The notes under the pieces are model-generated. The model was not told the origin of the DNA. It saw only the letters and a list, made by a program, of their open reading frames with translations, and searched no databases. Both the position numbers and the translations under genes were made by a program. Positions 43,067-51,860 of a stretch of DNA of 64,000 bases are shown in pieces. This stretch comes from Streptomyces cadmiisoli (GTDB taxonomy: Bacteria; Actinomycetota; Actinomycetes; Streptomycetales; Streptomycetaceae). The DNA is taken from assembly GCF_003261055.1 (NCBI RefSeq), contig NZ_CP030073.1:8804001-8868000 (forward strand). Direction: 5' to 3'. The first letter of the stretch is position 1. Each line of letters opens with the position of its first letter.

Positions 43067-43423
43067 TCAGGACCGCCCTCGGCCAGTGGCGCTGCGCCGC
43101 CAGATCACGACGGGAGCCAGACCCGCGCCGACTGCGATCAGCCTCCACACCGTGCCGGCGGCGTCGTGCTGCGCGGGTGAGGGGGAGGTGGTGCGGGTGC
43201 CGCGCTCGCAGTAGGCCTTGGCGGGACCCGCTATCGCCTCGCAACGGTCCTGTGGGGTGGGACGGGTGCCGGCAGTGAACACTTGTCCGGTGTGCGGCCA
43301 CCAGGCTTCCGGAATGCTCACTTGGACGGCGAGGACGAGCGCACCGACCGCGACGGCGACCGGCGCCAGTAGCCCGGCGGCTGAAATTCTGCGTGGGGAG
43401 CGACTGGGGGACAGAGAGCTCAT
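43067..43423 (-). CDS. small two-segment membrane protein of the conjugation module
   Basis: 118 residues. ATG 43423 overlaps the VirB4 stop (ATGA). Hydrophobic segments lie near residues 15-36 (AAGLLAPVAVAVGALVLAVQV) and 90-107 (VWRLIAVGAGLAPVVIW), with a loop holding two Cys (RCEAIAGPAKAYCERG). That loop resembles a Cys-containing part of the VirB6-like protein (GPGRAYCERGF). Function unknown. Confidence 0.75.
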   Translation of the reverse strand: MSSLSPSRSPRRISAAGLLAPVAVAVGALVLAVQVSIPEAWWPHTGQVFTAGTRPTPQDRCEAIAGPAKAYCERGTRTTSPSPAQHDAAGTVWRLIAVGAGLAPVVIWRRSATGRGRS

Positions 43424-46104
43424 GAGATGTGTTCCTTTGCCGGATCACCAGCTGGGTCATCGGTGAGCGCCGCTGAAGGCGGCGTGGAGGTGCGGTGTCC
43501 TGGGGTGGTGGTGATGGAGGCGGCGATGCGCTCGATGCGGGGGATGACGACCTTGACCCGGCCCGTGTTCTGCCGCGGGCCGGTGATCAGGAACTCCCCT
43601 TCGCGTCCGCGTTGGCCGACAGGGGACAGTCCGGTGGTCACCAGCCGCAGCAGTTCAGGATCGGTCGGGTCGAGTCCGATGAATTCCAGACCGCGGCGGG
43701 CGCGTTCCCGGTCGGTGGTGCGGGCGAGCGCGCGGTACGCCATCAGGCCGCGGTCGGGGCCTAGTTCCTCCGCGTCGTGGGATCCGGCGATCAGGCCGGC
43801 GCCGTGCTTGCGGCCGTCATGGAGGATTTCGTGGACCAGGGCGGTGCCCTCGGCGGACGAGGTGAGCCAGTACAACTCGTCGAGGACGACGGCCGTGAAC
43901 CGCTCCGGATTTTCGAAAGCTGTCTGCCGGGCGAGTGCAGCGATCAGGTAGAGCACCGCGCGCCCGATCAGTGCCTCCAGCGGCTGCTGGTGCAAGACCT
44001 CCGGCTTGTCGAACGCCGTCTTCGGCGGCAGCTTCAGCCCCGTCGTGGTGATCACGATCATGTCCGAGGCGCTGGAGGCGTCCAGCCGGACCGAAGGAAG
44101 GGCCGGGTCGAACACCATTGCCGCCAGCGGGTTGGTGGCCACCACGTGGACCAGTCCGGCGAGGGTGGCGGCCGCGTCCTGCCGCCTGCCCGCCTTCCCG
44201 GCGGCCATGTCCTCAAGAACCTCCAGTACCCGCTGCATCGAGGGTGCGTCACTGGTTGCGGCCTGCTCGACGGCATGGTGCAGGACCTCGCCGCTGGTAC
44301 TCATCGGACCGATACCGAGCTGCAGGGTCAGGTAGGACAGGGCGTAGTGGCGGCCCGCGGGCCCGTGGAACACGCGCAGCGGGTCGATGGACACCTCGGC
44401 CTGGGCGGCGTCGACGATCTGGACGCGGCCCCTCGCCGCGGTGCGAGCGAAAGTGGCCCACTCGCGAACGGGGGTGCGGTCGATGCAGATGGCGCAGCCA
44501 CCGCGCGCCCACACGGCATCCGTGATCAGCTTCTGCAGCACGCTCTTGCCGGCGCCGAGGTCCCCGACGATGCCCATCGACGCAGACGCGTCGACCTTGG
44601 GCGCGTCCGCCACGTTGATCATCACGGGGCGGGTGGTGCCGCAGTCCAGGTCGATGCCGAGGAACATGCCGTTCGGGTCGCCGACCTCCGAAGCGGTGAA
44701 GGCGCCGCCCAAAGCCCAGTCCTCGGAGACCTGGTGCTGGGTGAACTCCCGGACCGCACCCGGCCGCACCGCGCCGGGAAGCCCCACCGTGAACAAGGCT
44801 TCCTGCAGACCGGCGGGGCGGACGGCGCGGTAGTCGGCGCCGCCGAGCAGCGCCGCCAGCGCGCGGGCGCGTGCGTCGCAGACCGCGGCGTTCGGGCCCC
44901 ACACCGTGAGCACGGTCACCGACTGCACCTCGACCTCGACGGAAGTGCGCGACAGCCGGGCGTCCAACTCGCCCAGGTCGCGGGCGGCGTCCGTCAGCGA
45001 GGCAGGCATGCCGGTGGGGCGGGCGTCGTACTGGTCGGCCTGGTCGACCAGTTCGGTCTTCTTCCGCCGCACCTGCTCACGGGCCTTGTCCGCCGGCACG
45101 AGAGTGAGATCGATGGTGTAGTCGACAGGAAAGTCCAGCGTCTCCAGCTGAGCAAACAGATCGGCGCTGTCCTGGCTGACCGCGGGCGGGCATTCGGCCA
45201 GCGCCAGTTGCGCCTGATAGCCCACCCCGGCATCCGACTCGACCTGCAGCCAGCGCCTGCGCAAAGGGGACCCGGTGCTCTGCCGCCACCAGGCTCGCCG
45301 TCCCGACCGCGTGACCTGACCCGTGGCCTTGACGTCATCGGCATCGTCGAGGACCGGGTCGATGCCACCTTCCTGCAGGCGAACTTGGCCAAGGTCGGCG
45401 TAGCTGGGCGAGCGCAGCACACCATCGTGGACGTGCCCGCCGAACAACACGCTCGTCTCTGCCTCGGACAGCAACGGCTCGGCCAGACCACGACGGAGCG
45501 CGTGCTGGATCATCCACACGATCTCCGCCGGGCGGGCCGGGCGAAAAGCGACCCCGCCGGTGAGTGCGGCCTCCACCCGCGAGGCCTGAGCCCGGTAGGC
45601 GGTCACCTCACGCCGGGCCACCGGCGACGGTCGCATGCCCAGCAACGCGGAAAACTCCACCCAGGCCGCGCCGAGGGCGGCGGAGACCTGCAGGCCGGTC
45701 ATCTCGGTCTGCAAGGGCACGGTCAGCCACAAGGTGCGGCGGTGCATCTCCTGCTCGTCCAGCAGATCCAGCGTCGCCTCGACGTTCTCCACCCACGGGT
45801 GCTCTTCCGCACCGGGTGCCGGCCCGGCAGGCTCGATTCCTTCGATCATGCGCAAGGCGATCTCGCCGGGGTCCGCTTGCGCACACAGCCCGAACAGGCG
45901 TGGTGCCCCGGACAGAGAACGGACCAGGTGAGTGATCTTGGAGAGTTGCTCGTCACGGACCGCGGCCGGCACGTAGGTGCCCTGGACGGTTTCCACGCGC
46001 TGACCGTGCACGTCGGGTCCGGGATGCAGCCGGTAGACAGCCCACACCGCGCCGTGCGTCGACCAGAGCAGGTGGCCGGCGATGTGACGGATCGGCACCT
46101 TCAC
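43420..46104 (-). CDS. VirB4-like conjugation ATPase
   Basis: 894 residues from GTG 46104 (GTGA overlap). The N-terminal ~450 residues have a VirB4 layout (HLLWSTHGAVWAVYRLHPG, TLWLTVPLQTEM, QVRRKKTELVDQADQYDA). The motor domain has Walker A GDLGAGKSVLQK (around residue 512) and Walker B FTAVVLDELYWL (around residue 743), followed by HEILHDGRKHGAGLIAGSHD. VirB4 proteins power assembly and substrate transfer in type IV secretion and are the best marker of conjugation systems. Its PrgI/VirB3-like partner is encoded just upstream. Confidence 0.9.
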   Translation of the reverse strand: MKVPIRHIAGHLLWSTHGAVWAVYRLHPGPDVHGQRVETVQGTYVPAAVRDEQLSKITHLVRSLSGAPRLFGLCAQADPGEIALRMIEGIEPAGPAPGAEEHPWVENVEATLDLLDEQEMHRRTLWLTVPLQTEMTGLQVSAALGAAWVEFSALLGMRPSPVARREVTAYRAQASRVEAALTGGVAFRPARPAEIVWMIQHALRRGLAEPLLSEAETSVLFGGHVHDGVLRSPSYADLGQVRLQEGGIDPVLDDADDVKATGQVTRSGRRAWWRQSTGSPLRRRWLQVESDAGVGYQAQLALAECPPAVSQDSADLFAQLETLDFPVDYTIDLTLVPADKAREQVRRKKTELVDQADQYDARPTGMPASLTDAARDLGELDARLSRTSVEVEVQSVTVLTVWGPNAAVCDARARALAALLGGADYRAVRPAGLQEALFTVGLPGAVRPGAVREFTQHQVSEDWALGGAFTASEVGDPNGMFLGIDLDCGTTRPVMINVADAPKVDASASMGIVGDLGAGKSVLQKLITDAVWARGGCAICIDRTPVREWATFARTAARGRVQIVDAAQAEVSIDPLRVFHGPAGRHYALSYLTLQLGIGPMSTSGEVLHHAVEQAATSDAPSMQRVLEVLEDMAAGKAGRRQDAAATLAGLVHVVATNPLAAMVFDPALPSVRLDASSASDMIVITTTGLKLPPKTAFDKPEVLHQQPLEALIGRAVLYLIAALARQTAFENPERFTAVVLDELYWLTSSAEGTALVHEILHDGRKHGAGLIAGSHDAEELGPDRGLMAYRALARTTDRERARRGLEFIGLDPTDPELLRLVTTGLSPVGQRGREGEFLITGPRQNTGRVKVVIPRIERIAASITTTPGHRTSTPPSAALTDDPAGDPAKEHIS

Positions 46105-46685
46105 CGCGCACCCCCACCCTGCTCGGTCAGCGCAAGGAGTTGCTGCACACCCGTCATCGGCACCACTGACCTCTCGGCGACGGTGGGTGCAGGGCCGCGG
46201 CTCAGGGCCGAGTGGTGTGCGACCGGGTTGGGACCTGCTGCCTCGGTGGCACGGCCGCGTACGGCGCGGGGCACCGAGGCTCGCCCGGCGCGGGCCGGCG
46301 CGGGCCCGCCTTCGATGGTGAAGGCGCCGTGCAGCGGTCGGGCAGTGCGGTCACGGGCGGCTCGGCCACCGATCCGCCCGCCTCGCGGCTGCCATCCCAG
46401 CAGCACCCAGCCCAGCGCGGCGTGCAGCGGAGAAAGGCCTTTGATCTTCGGGTGGCGTACCGCCCAGATCGCCAGTACCCAGACCATGATCGGGATTGGC
46501 CCCATCCATGACCACCAACTGACGGACTTGAACAGGACGAAGCCGCCGCCGACTGCGACCACGATCTGAGCGGGCGTGTACGGGCCGAGAGGAATCTTCC
46601 AATCACCGACCCGGCCAACCACCCAGGGATGACGGCGAGCAGCGGTGTAGAAGCGACCGACCCGCCCAGCGGCGGCCGCGCTCAC
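46101..46685 (-). CDS. PrgI/VirB3-like membrane protein
   Basis: 194 residues from GTG 46685 (GTGA overlap). After WKIPLGPYTPAQIVVAVGGGFVLF come two close hydrophobic segments (about 36-53 and 58-77: VSWWSWMGPIPIMVWVLAIWAV). The soluble tail has HAALGWVLLGWQPRGGR and later low-complexity sequence. Two adjacent membrane helices directly before VirB4 are typical of VirB3 or PrgI. The tail of ~90 residues is longer than usual. Confidence 0.8.
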   Translation of the reverse strand: MSAAAAGRVGRFYTAARRHPWVVGRVGDWKIPLGPYTPAQIVVAVGGGFVLFKSVSWWSWMGPIPIMVWVLAIWAVRHPKIKGLSPLHAALGWVLLGWQPRGGRIGGRAARDRTARPLHGAFTIEGGPAPARAGRASVPRAVRGRATEAAGPNPVAHHSALSRGPAPTVAERSVVPMTGVQQLLALTEQGGGAR

Positions 46686-47029
46686 AGCCCGTCTCCCGTA
46701 CTGTCGGAGCGCGTGAGATCCGGCGGCCGGACGGTACGCCGGGGGCTGGGATGCGCGGGTGCTCCCTGAGCGGGGTTGGCGACCTCGTCCTCGAACATGT
46801 CCGCGAGGTCATTGCGGGAGTTGTACAGGCCCAGCGCGATCACCATCAGGATCAAGGCACCGATGGCCGCCTTGGGCGAAAACTTCTGCAGCATGACGAC
46901 CACGACAATGACGGCGAGGCCTACCTGCAGGCCCTTGGTCGCCCAGTCGCCGAACATGTCCAGCCACGCATTCCCGAGATCCTCGAGCTTCCCCGCCAGG
47001 AACACCCCACCGCTGTCGACGAGATTCAC
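46682..47029 (-). CDS. small conjugation-module membrane protein (VirB2-position)
   Basis: 115 residues from GTG 47029, overlapping the TcpC-like stop (GTGA). Two hydrophobic segments (GLQVGLAVIVVVVMLQKF and AAIGALILMVIALGLY, about 33-71) follow an amphipathic start (GGVFLAGKLEDLGNAWLDMFGDWATK). Its size, helices and place before the VirB3-like gene suggest a VirB2/TrbC-like pilin or channel protein, but no cleavable signal is seen. The function is inferred from position. Confidence 0.78.
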   Translation of the reverse strand: MNLVDSGGVFLAGKLEDLGNAWLDMFGDWATKGLQVGLAVIVVVVMLQKFSPKAAIGALILMVIALGLYNSRNDLADMFEDEVANPAQGAPAHPSPRRTVRPPDLTRSDSTGDGL

Positions 47030-47961
47030 GGCCGGGCACCCCCGTCCCGGGCGCCGTCGATCCGTGCGCGCGTTGCTGTGATCTCCCACCGGCCGGCACG
47101 GGCGGCAAGGCTGAGCTCGTAGGCCAGCGGCCATCGTCCGCTGGCATCGGCCGCTTCCACCTCCGCACGGACACGGACCCTCGTGCCATCCGCCGGCACC
47201 CGCCCGGCCGCCGACTCATCAACAGCTGAGACCTGCCGCACCGTGACGCCGCTGTACGGGACGGGGGAGACCAACGACGGCTTCACGCCGGGCGCGAGAT
47301 AGCGGTCCACCTCACCGGCCCCCGCCAGATACGCGGCGAGGAACTCCTCGACGGTGGACGACAGGGCACTGCCCGGCGGGACCGTGACCGCGTAGGGCGA
47401 CTTCGGCGTCGTGGCCCGGCCCGGACCCGCCACCACGCCTGGCTGACCGGCCACCGCGAACGAGGCGCCCGCACCGTCCACCACCACCGGCACGGCGTAG
47501 TACCGCACCGACCCGCCGGGATACTGCGCAGCCAGCGTCACCGACCACACACCAGCGCCGTGCTGCGCACTGCGCACCGCGGTCACAGACTCCGGCGCTC
47601 CCTGCGCACCGGCGGCCAGGTCGGGCAGTTCGACGTCCGGTGCCATCGACTGCGCAAGCCGTGCCTGCGCAGTCGTCGTATCGTCAACGCTGCTGCGCAG
47701 CCACGCGCTGACGAACACTTGCGCATATCCCGCCGGGTCGGCCGCTACTGCCGCCGTCCGCACGGTGGCGGGCTTCGTGGAAGGGGCAGCCGCCACGGTT
47801 GCCGGACCGGGCCACACGCTGACGCCCAGCGCGAGGGGACCAGCCGCGATCGCGGTCAACAGCGCCAGCCGGGACAGACGCACGCGACGGCGCATCCCCT
47901 TCAGCCGGGCCCCCGCAATCGTCACAGCCTCGCTCTGCGAGACCTGCTTGCCAGGAGACAT
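47026..47961 (-). CDS. TcpC/VirB8-like conjugal transfer protein
   Basis: 311 residues from ATG 47961, with GGGAG 7 nt upstream; the in-frame TTG at 47967 is weaker. A basic N-terminus precedes one membrane segment (LSRLALLTAIAAGPLALGVSV, about 30-50). Two NTF2-like modules follow (VAADPAGYAQVFVSAWLRSS, then STVEEFLAAYLAGAGEVDRYLAPGV and the C-terminal WPLAYELSLAARAGRWEITATRAR). This is the TcpC family, a VirB8-like core component. It is the first gene of the long transfer operon. A cluster of TGCGCA sites lies inside its 5' half, and a degraded copy of its start is at 52.0-52.4 kb. Confidence 0.85.
   Translation of the reverse strand: MSPGKQVSQSEAVTIAGARLKGMRRRVRLSRLALLTAIAAGPLALGVSVWPGPATVAAAPSTKPATVRTAAVAADPAGYAQVFVSAWLRSSVDDTTTAQARLAQSMAPDVELPDLAAGAQGAPESVTAVRSAQHGAGVWSVTLAAQYPGGSVRYYAVPVVVDGAGASFAVAGQPGVVAGPGRATTPKSPYAVTVPPGSALSSTVEEFLAAYLAGAGEVDRYLAPGVKPSLVSPVPYSGVTVRQVSAVDESAAGRVPADGTRVRVRAEVEAADASGRWPLAYELSLAARAGRWEITATRARIDGARDGGARP
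47525..47725. repeat. cluster of eight TGCGCA sites within the tcpC-like gene
   Basis: TGCGCA starts at 47525, 47564, 47571, 47603, 47651, 47666, 47694 and 47720. At ~72% GC this self-complementary hexamer would be expected roughly once per few kilobases. A similar cluster lies at 52719-52885. Confidence 0.65.
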
Positions 47962-47973
47962 GGTCAAACTCCC

Positions 47974-47999
47974 AGGTCAGAAACGAACGTTGCTGACCT
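47974..47999. promoter_or_regulatory. inverted repeat in the leader of the transfer operon
   Basis: AGGTCAG (47974-47980) and CTGACCT (47993-47999) are perfect 7-bp arms around 12 bases, just upstream of the ribosome site of the TcpC-like gene. The relic copy keeps this as AGGTCGG/CTGGCCT (52425-52449), where the two changed pairs remain G-U pairable. Confidence 0.45.
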
Positions 48000-48074
48000 C
48001 GAGGAAACCCGGCGACCCCGACCAGACCGGCGACCACCAGACCCTGACCACAGTCACGAACAGGACACGAAACC

Positions 48075-48115
48075 CGTGGTGGGGTCATGGTCGGCCCGAC
48101 CATGACCCCACCACG
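48075..48115. promoter_or_regulatory. 41-bp perfect palindrome upstream of the transfer operon
   Basis: Two perfect 20-bp arms, 48075-48094 (CGTGGTGGGGTCATGGTCGG) and 48096-48115, flank a single C. It lies 114 bp before the TcpC-like ATG. The inner 15 bp (TGGTCGGCCCGACCA, 48088-48102) recurs near 52529 and 52909. It could be the operator of the element's regulator, a transfer-origin hairpin or a terminator against upstream transcription; an operator best explains the recurrences. Confidence 0.75.
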
Positions 48116-48183
48116 CCCCTGACAAGGGCCGGGGCGTGGGTATCGGCCGGAGGGCGGCTTTCGAGAAGGGAGCCGCCGGACCT

Positions 48184-48545
48184 GACCCAGCGACGTCACC
48201 GTGATCTGGAGCCGGCCCGCTTGGATCCGGACGGCGACCTGCTCGCCTACGTCACCGAGGTGCGGATGACCAGTCTTGTCGGCATGGTCGATCCGCCCCG
48301 CGAGGATGCCAAGGCCGCGGTGGCCGGCGCCCAGGCCGGGCACATCCGGGTCCGTATGGTGACCGGTGACGACGTCACCACCGGTGCGGCGATCGCCCGG
48401 CAGCTCGGCATCCCCGGCGAGGCGGTGCTCGGTGCCGACTTCGCCGACATGAGCGAGGACGAGTAACTCGCGCGCATCGACGGCATCGGTGTGGTGGGCC
48501 GTGTCGCGCCGGAGCGCAAGGTGCGGCTTGCCGACATGTATGGGA
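48184..48545 (+). pseudogene. cation-transporting P-type ATPase fragment with internal stop
   Basis: Reads LDPDGDLLAYVTEVRMTSLVGMVDPPREDAK, HIRVRMVTGDDVTTGAAIARQLGIPGEAVLGADFADMSEDE, then TAA at 48464-48466, and continues in frame as LARIDGIGVVGRVAPERKVRLADM. These are the hinge and nucleotide/phosphorylation-domain motifs (MVTGDxxxTAxAIAxxLGI, RVxPExKxR) of P2-type ATPases. The phosphorylated DKTGT region, the MTGDGVNDAPAL motif and all membrane parts are missing. This relic lies ~70 bp from the 41-bp palindrome, so it probably marks the old boundary of the element. Confidence 0.75.
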
Positions 48546-48716
48546 GGCCCGCTCGCCAGGATTTGCCTGCGTTGTGCGAACGGCTTTGTCCTCCCAGGAC
48601 GGCCGTACGGTGCACCTGCGTCTGTCGGCCGGCCTGCCAGAGTGCTCAGACGGTCGTCTTGAGCATGCGGCTGAAGCCGTCCTCGATGGCGAGCCGCTTC
48701 CCGCTTTGGAACGCGA

Positions 48717-49481
48717 TCAGCGCCAGGGCGGGCTGTGGAGCGGACTCCCCGGACCCTGGCCGGGCTCCACGGTCCCTGTCGGCGGCGCATCGCTCAGGGG
48801 GTCAGAGGGCTGGTCCACCGTGCTGGGGGCCTGCTCGAGCCCGGTGGCCCACAGCTCGTCCACACGCGAACGCTCGGTGGCGTTCGGGTAGGGGTTGGTG
48901 CAGGACGGGCCGGCGCTGCCGCCCGACATCAGCTCACTGCACGGCCCGCCGTAGTTGTCCGGCAGGCCCAGCACGTGCCCGGTCTCGTGGGTGACGACGC
49001 GGACCGAGTCGTACTGCTGGTTCTGGCCGTAGTCGAGGAAGATGTAGCCGTTTCCTTCGCCGTTGGTGGAGGCGTAGGAGCCGCGCGAGTCATTGCCCTC
49101 GTGGTAGGAGAAGTCGGCGCCGCTCGACGCCTCCTCGAGCTTGACGCTGGACTCGGAGCTGTTCCAGATCGAGGCCGCGCTCGATATCTGCGAACGGAAG
49201 CTCGGCGCCTGGGAGGCGTCGTAGTAGACGGTCACCGCCTGCGTGTAGGGCTGGGCGGCGCGCTTCTCTGCGACCGACGTGAGCACAGCGTCGAAGAACG
49301 CCTTGTTGTTCGTGGCCTCCGCGACCGACCCGACGTACCCCGCCACGGAGGTACCGGCGGCAGCGGACGGGGTACCGGCGGTCTGGGCGCTCGCCGGCAC
49401 CGCCGCGCCCAGCGCGCTGGTGGCCAGACCCAGGCCGAGAGCGAGGGCGAGAAGCCTCGCGGACGTTCGGGACGACTTCAT
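48717..49481 (-). CDS. snpA: snapalysin-family secreted zinc metalloprotease
   Basis: 254 residues from ATG 49481 (AGGAG 8 nt upstream). The signal peptide is clear ([24 protein letters not shown]). The catalytic motif [15 protein letters not shown] gives His165, Glu166, His169 and Asp175, the HExxHxxGxxD signature of snapalysins. Cys181 and Cys194 fit the conserved disulphide ([17 protein letters not shown]). The enzyme is a small extracellular neutral protease of Streptomyces. The last ~35 residues ([20 protein letters not shown]...) are a Pro/Gly-rich extension. The LysR activator usually encoded divergently is absent from the 0.94 kb upstream. Confidence 0.9.
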   Translation of the reverse strand: MKSSRTSARLLALALGLGLATSALGAAVPASAQTAGTPSAAAGTSVAGYVGSVAEATNNKAFFDAVLTSVAEKRAAQPYTQAVTVYYDASQAPSFRSQISSAASIWNSSESSVKLEEASSGADFSYHEGNDSRGSYASTNGEGNGYIFLDYGQNQQYDSVRVVTHETGHVLGLPDNYGGPCSELMSGGSAGPSCTNPYPNATERSRVDELWATGLEQAPSTVDQPSDPLSDAPPTGTVEPGQGPGSPLHSPPWR

Positions 49482-50423
49482 GTGGGGGGCTCCTACTCAC
49501 TCGGTGACGCAGAGCGCCCCGGGGTGCCGTCGACGCAGTGTGAACAGCGGTTCTGAACTGCGACGACGTCTCGTGGGTCGACATTCTTAGAACGGCTCAC
49601 AGGGAGCGCAATGGGGTCCCGCCACTACGGCGCCTCGTAGGTCCCGGGACCTGGCCACGGCAGTGCGCGGGTCTTCGGTCCGCACATGACGGCGGGAGCG
49701 GAAAGTGTCGCGGCGTCAGAAGCCTTGCACCACAGGGCAACGGGCGTGTGTGCAGACCGGGCGGAATCCCGGGACGCACGGCTCGACCCACATCAGGGCC
49801 AAGACGGACATATGCCCAGATGTCTACCGTGGCGCGTCTACTAAGCGTGCCGCTTAGTCGGCGGAGCGCTGTGACCGACGTCATAGAACGCGAGCTTCCG
49901 CTCCTTTCGCGCCTCGCCGGCCCCGGGGTGCCTTCCAGGGGGTCACCTCCGGCGTTGGGCGGCATTCCTCGCCGCTGAGCCGCTGTCGCTCAGTCCTGAT
50001 CGGGGTGGAGGCCGGGCCCGCCCTGGGGCCCGCCGTGTGGCGTGGGGGAGGGGTCGGCGGATTCCTCGCCCGCCGCGAGCAGTGTGTCCGCGACATCGGG
50101 CGGTGCCTGCAGCGCTCGCCGCCGAACCCTGCCCGCCAGGGCATGCAGCCACGCCACGGTCGAGACAGGCCGAGCGATGTCCCATTTATCGCTTTTCCAC
50201 CCATTGGCGTCAGTGCTGGCATGCAGGCTCAATAACGGGTGGAACGGTGGCCGACAGATGTCGTGCCTGGCACGGACCCGATATCACTCGGCACGGCCGA
50301 CTCACCCGGCGCGCGGACAGCGCAGACCCGGCCGGACCGCTGGTGCCCTTCGGCGGTACCTGACAGGCACGCGGGAGATCATGGTCGCAGACCAACCGGG
50401 GACGACACAGGGGCAGGGGAATC
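49482..50423. other. long intergenic region with one orphan palindrome
   Basis: About 940 bp upstream of both snapalysin (minus) and the LRV gene (plus). No frame with convincing coding character or recognisable motif was found. The only clear structure is the palindrome at 49840-49858, followed by a short GTG-initiated frame at 49871 (VTDVIERELPLLSRL...) that may be the stump of a lost gene. Confidence 0.5.
49840..49858. promoter_or_regulatory. 19-bp palindrome resembling a TetR-type operator
   Basis: ACTAAGCG (49840-49847) and CGCTTAGT (49851-49858) are perfect arms around TGC. It lies 13 bp before a GTG codon (49871) whose frame lasts only about 35 codons. No regulator gene is nearby, so the site appears orphaned. 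Confidence 0.45.
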
Positions 50424-51815
50424 ATGGTCGCGTACCACGCATCCGCGCTGGACGGAGTCGCCCGCAACCCGACGCTGCCGACACCTCTGCTGCTGCGTCT
50501 GCTCGCGTCCGACGGCGGCGGTGACGGTCCGCCCCGTCACGCCCTCCAGCGAGTCGGCCTCCCCGAGCCGGCCGTCACGGTGATCCTGGCCCACCCGAAC
50601 CCGCGCGCCCGAATCGACTTCGCCATGAGCAGCAGGGCCGAGCCTGCACAGCGGGCCCGGCTCGCGGACGATCCCTCCCCCAAGGTGCGGGCCGCTCTGG
50701 CGCACGGACCCGAATGGCACGACCCGCGTACGGTGGTCGCGCCGCTGCCCGACGTCGTATGCGCCCGATTGCTCGACGACCCTGATGCTTCCGTACGAGC
50801 GGCTCTGCTGGACTCACCTCACCTGGCGGCGTCGTTCGTGGCCTCGATGGCCACGAACGACGATCCGACGGCACGCCGGCAAGCGGTGCGTGCATGGGAG
50901 ATCCTGGAGCCGGGCAAGCGGTCGGCGCTGCTGGCCGACCCTGACCCCGAGGTACGGCGGGCCGCCGCGCTGTGGGAGTGCCGATGGGACACACGCGTCA
51001 CCGCCGAACTCCTCCGCGATCCGAAGTCCGCCGCCGAGGCGCTGCGCCGCGGGCTCCTCGTGCGTGCCGACGCCGAACGCTGCCTCGCTGAGCGGACGCA
51101 TCTGGCTGCCGTCGCCGAGAATCCCTCGCTGCCCACCGACCTCGTCGAGCGGTTGGCCATCGACCCCGACGAGGCCGTAAGGCTCGCGGTTTCCCTCCGG
51201 CCCGACCTGGGCGAGAGACGGCGCATGGCGATCGACTTCACGGTGGGGGCCTTCGCCAGGGGAGACGTGGAGTGGGTATTGGACGGGCTTGCCGACCCCG
51301 ACGTGCTGCACCTGGCCGCGGTCTCCGCCCACCCACTGCTCCGGCGCACCGCCGCCCGGAGCCCCCACCTGCCGCCCGACCTTCTGTGCAGACTCGCCCG
51401 CACAGAAGACCTGCTGGTGGAGGAGCACTTGAGCATCCACCACCCCGACACCCCGGAGGAGGTCCTGATGCGGGTGTACGCCCGGCTCGGCGGGACGTTC
51501 TCCGCCTGGATGGCGGAGACGCACCCACGCTTTCCCCGCGAGGGCCTTGCCGCGCGCTACGCGGACCACCCGGACGGCAACTACCGTCGGCTGGCTGTCC
51601 GGGACCCTGCCGCTACGCCCGGGCTGATCGAACGGCTCAGTCATGACTCCGCGGTCTGGACGCGTCAGGCGGCGGTCGGCGACCCGCGCCTGCCGCTCCA
51701 CCGGCTGCGCGAGGCCCTCCATATTCCTGATCTGGCCTCCAGCGCGGGTGCCAACCCCGCGCTCCCCGAGGACGAAATGGCTGCCGTCCTGAACCGGGCG
51801 GGCGTTCCTGCCTGA
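50424..51815 (+). CDS. leucine-rich-repeat-variant (LRV) solenoid protein
   Basis: 463 residues from ATG 50424 (GGGGA upstream). Repeats of about 24 residues are visible: GVARNPTLPTPLLLRLLA, RLADDPSPKVRAALAHG, LLDDPDASVRAALLDSPHL, LLADPDPEVRRAAALW, VAENPSLPTDLVERLAIDPDEAVRLAVSLRP and AVSAHPLLRRTAARSPHLPPDLL. The DPxxxVRxAVAxNP-like pattern is that of LRV or HEAT-variant solenoids, which are probably protein-binding scaffolds. There is no enzyme domain or signal. It is monocistronic, with a strong hairpin 25 bp after the stop. Confidence 0.8.
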   Translation: MVAYHASALDGVARNPTLPTPLLLRLLASDGGGDGPPRHALQRVGLPEPAVTVILAHPNPRARIDFAMSSRAEPAQRARLADDPSPKVRAALAHGPEWHDPRTVVAPLPDVVCARLLDDPDASVRAALLDSPHLAASFVASMATNDDPTARRQAVRAWEILEPGKRSALLADPDPEVRRAAALWECRWDTRVTAELLRDPKSAAEALRRGLLVRADAERCLAERTHLAAVAENPSLPTDLVERLAIDPDEAVRLAVSLRPDLGERRRMAIDFTVGAFARGDVEWVLDGLADPDVLHLAAVSAHPLLRRTAARSPHLPPDLLCRLARTEDLLVEEHLSIHHPDTPEEVLMRVYARLGGTFSAWMAETHPRFPREGLAARYADHPDGNYRRLAVRDPAATPGLIERLSHDSAVWTRQAAVGDPRLPLHRLREALHIPDLASSAGANPALPEDEMAAVLNRAGVPA

Positions 51816-51839
51816 CCGTCAGCCGGACTCGTGAGGCGG

Positions 51840-51860
51840 GCCCGGCCCAGGGCCGGGCCG
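51840..51860 (+). terminator. hairpin downstream of the LRV gene
   Basis: GGCCCGGCCC (51840-51849), A, GGGCCGGGCC (51851-51860): perfect 10-bp arms, 25 bp after the stop codon. Confidence 0.65.

Noticed and set aside
43777..46569. 930-codon open frame on the plus strand opposite the VirB4-like gene
   Set aside because: It is the antisense shadow of a well-supported gene in high-GC DNA. Its sequence has no recognisable domain and the opposite strand carries clear VirB4 motifs.
49871..49978. Short GTG frame VTDVIERELPLLSRL... as a gene
   Set aside because: Only ~35 codons, no recognised motif and no ribosome site. Kept only as a possible stump after the orphan palindrome.
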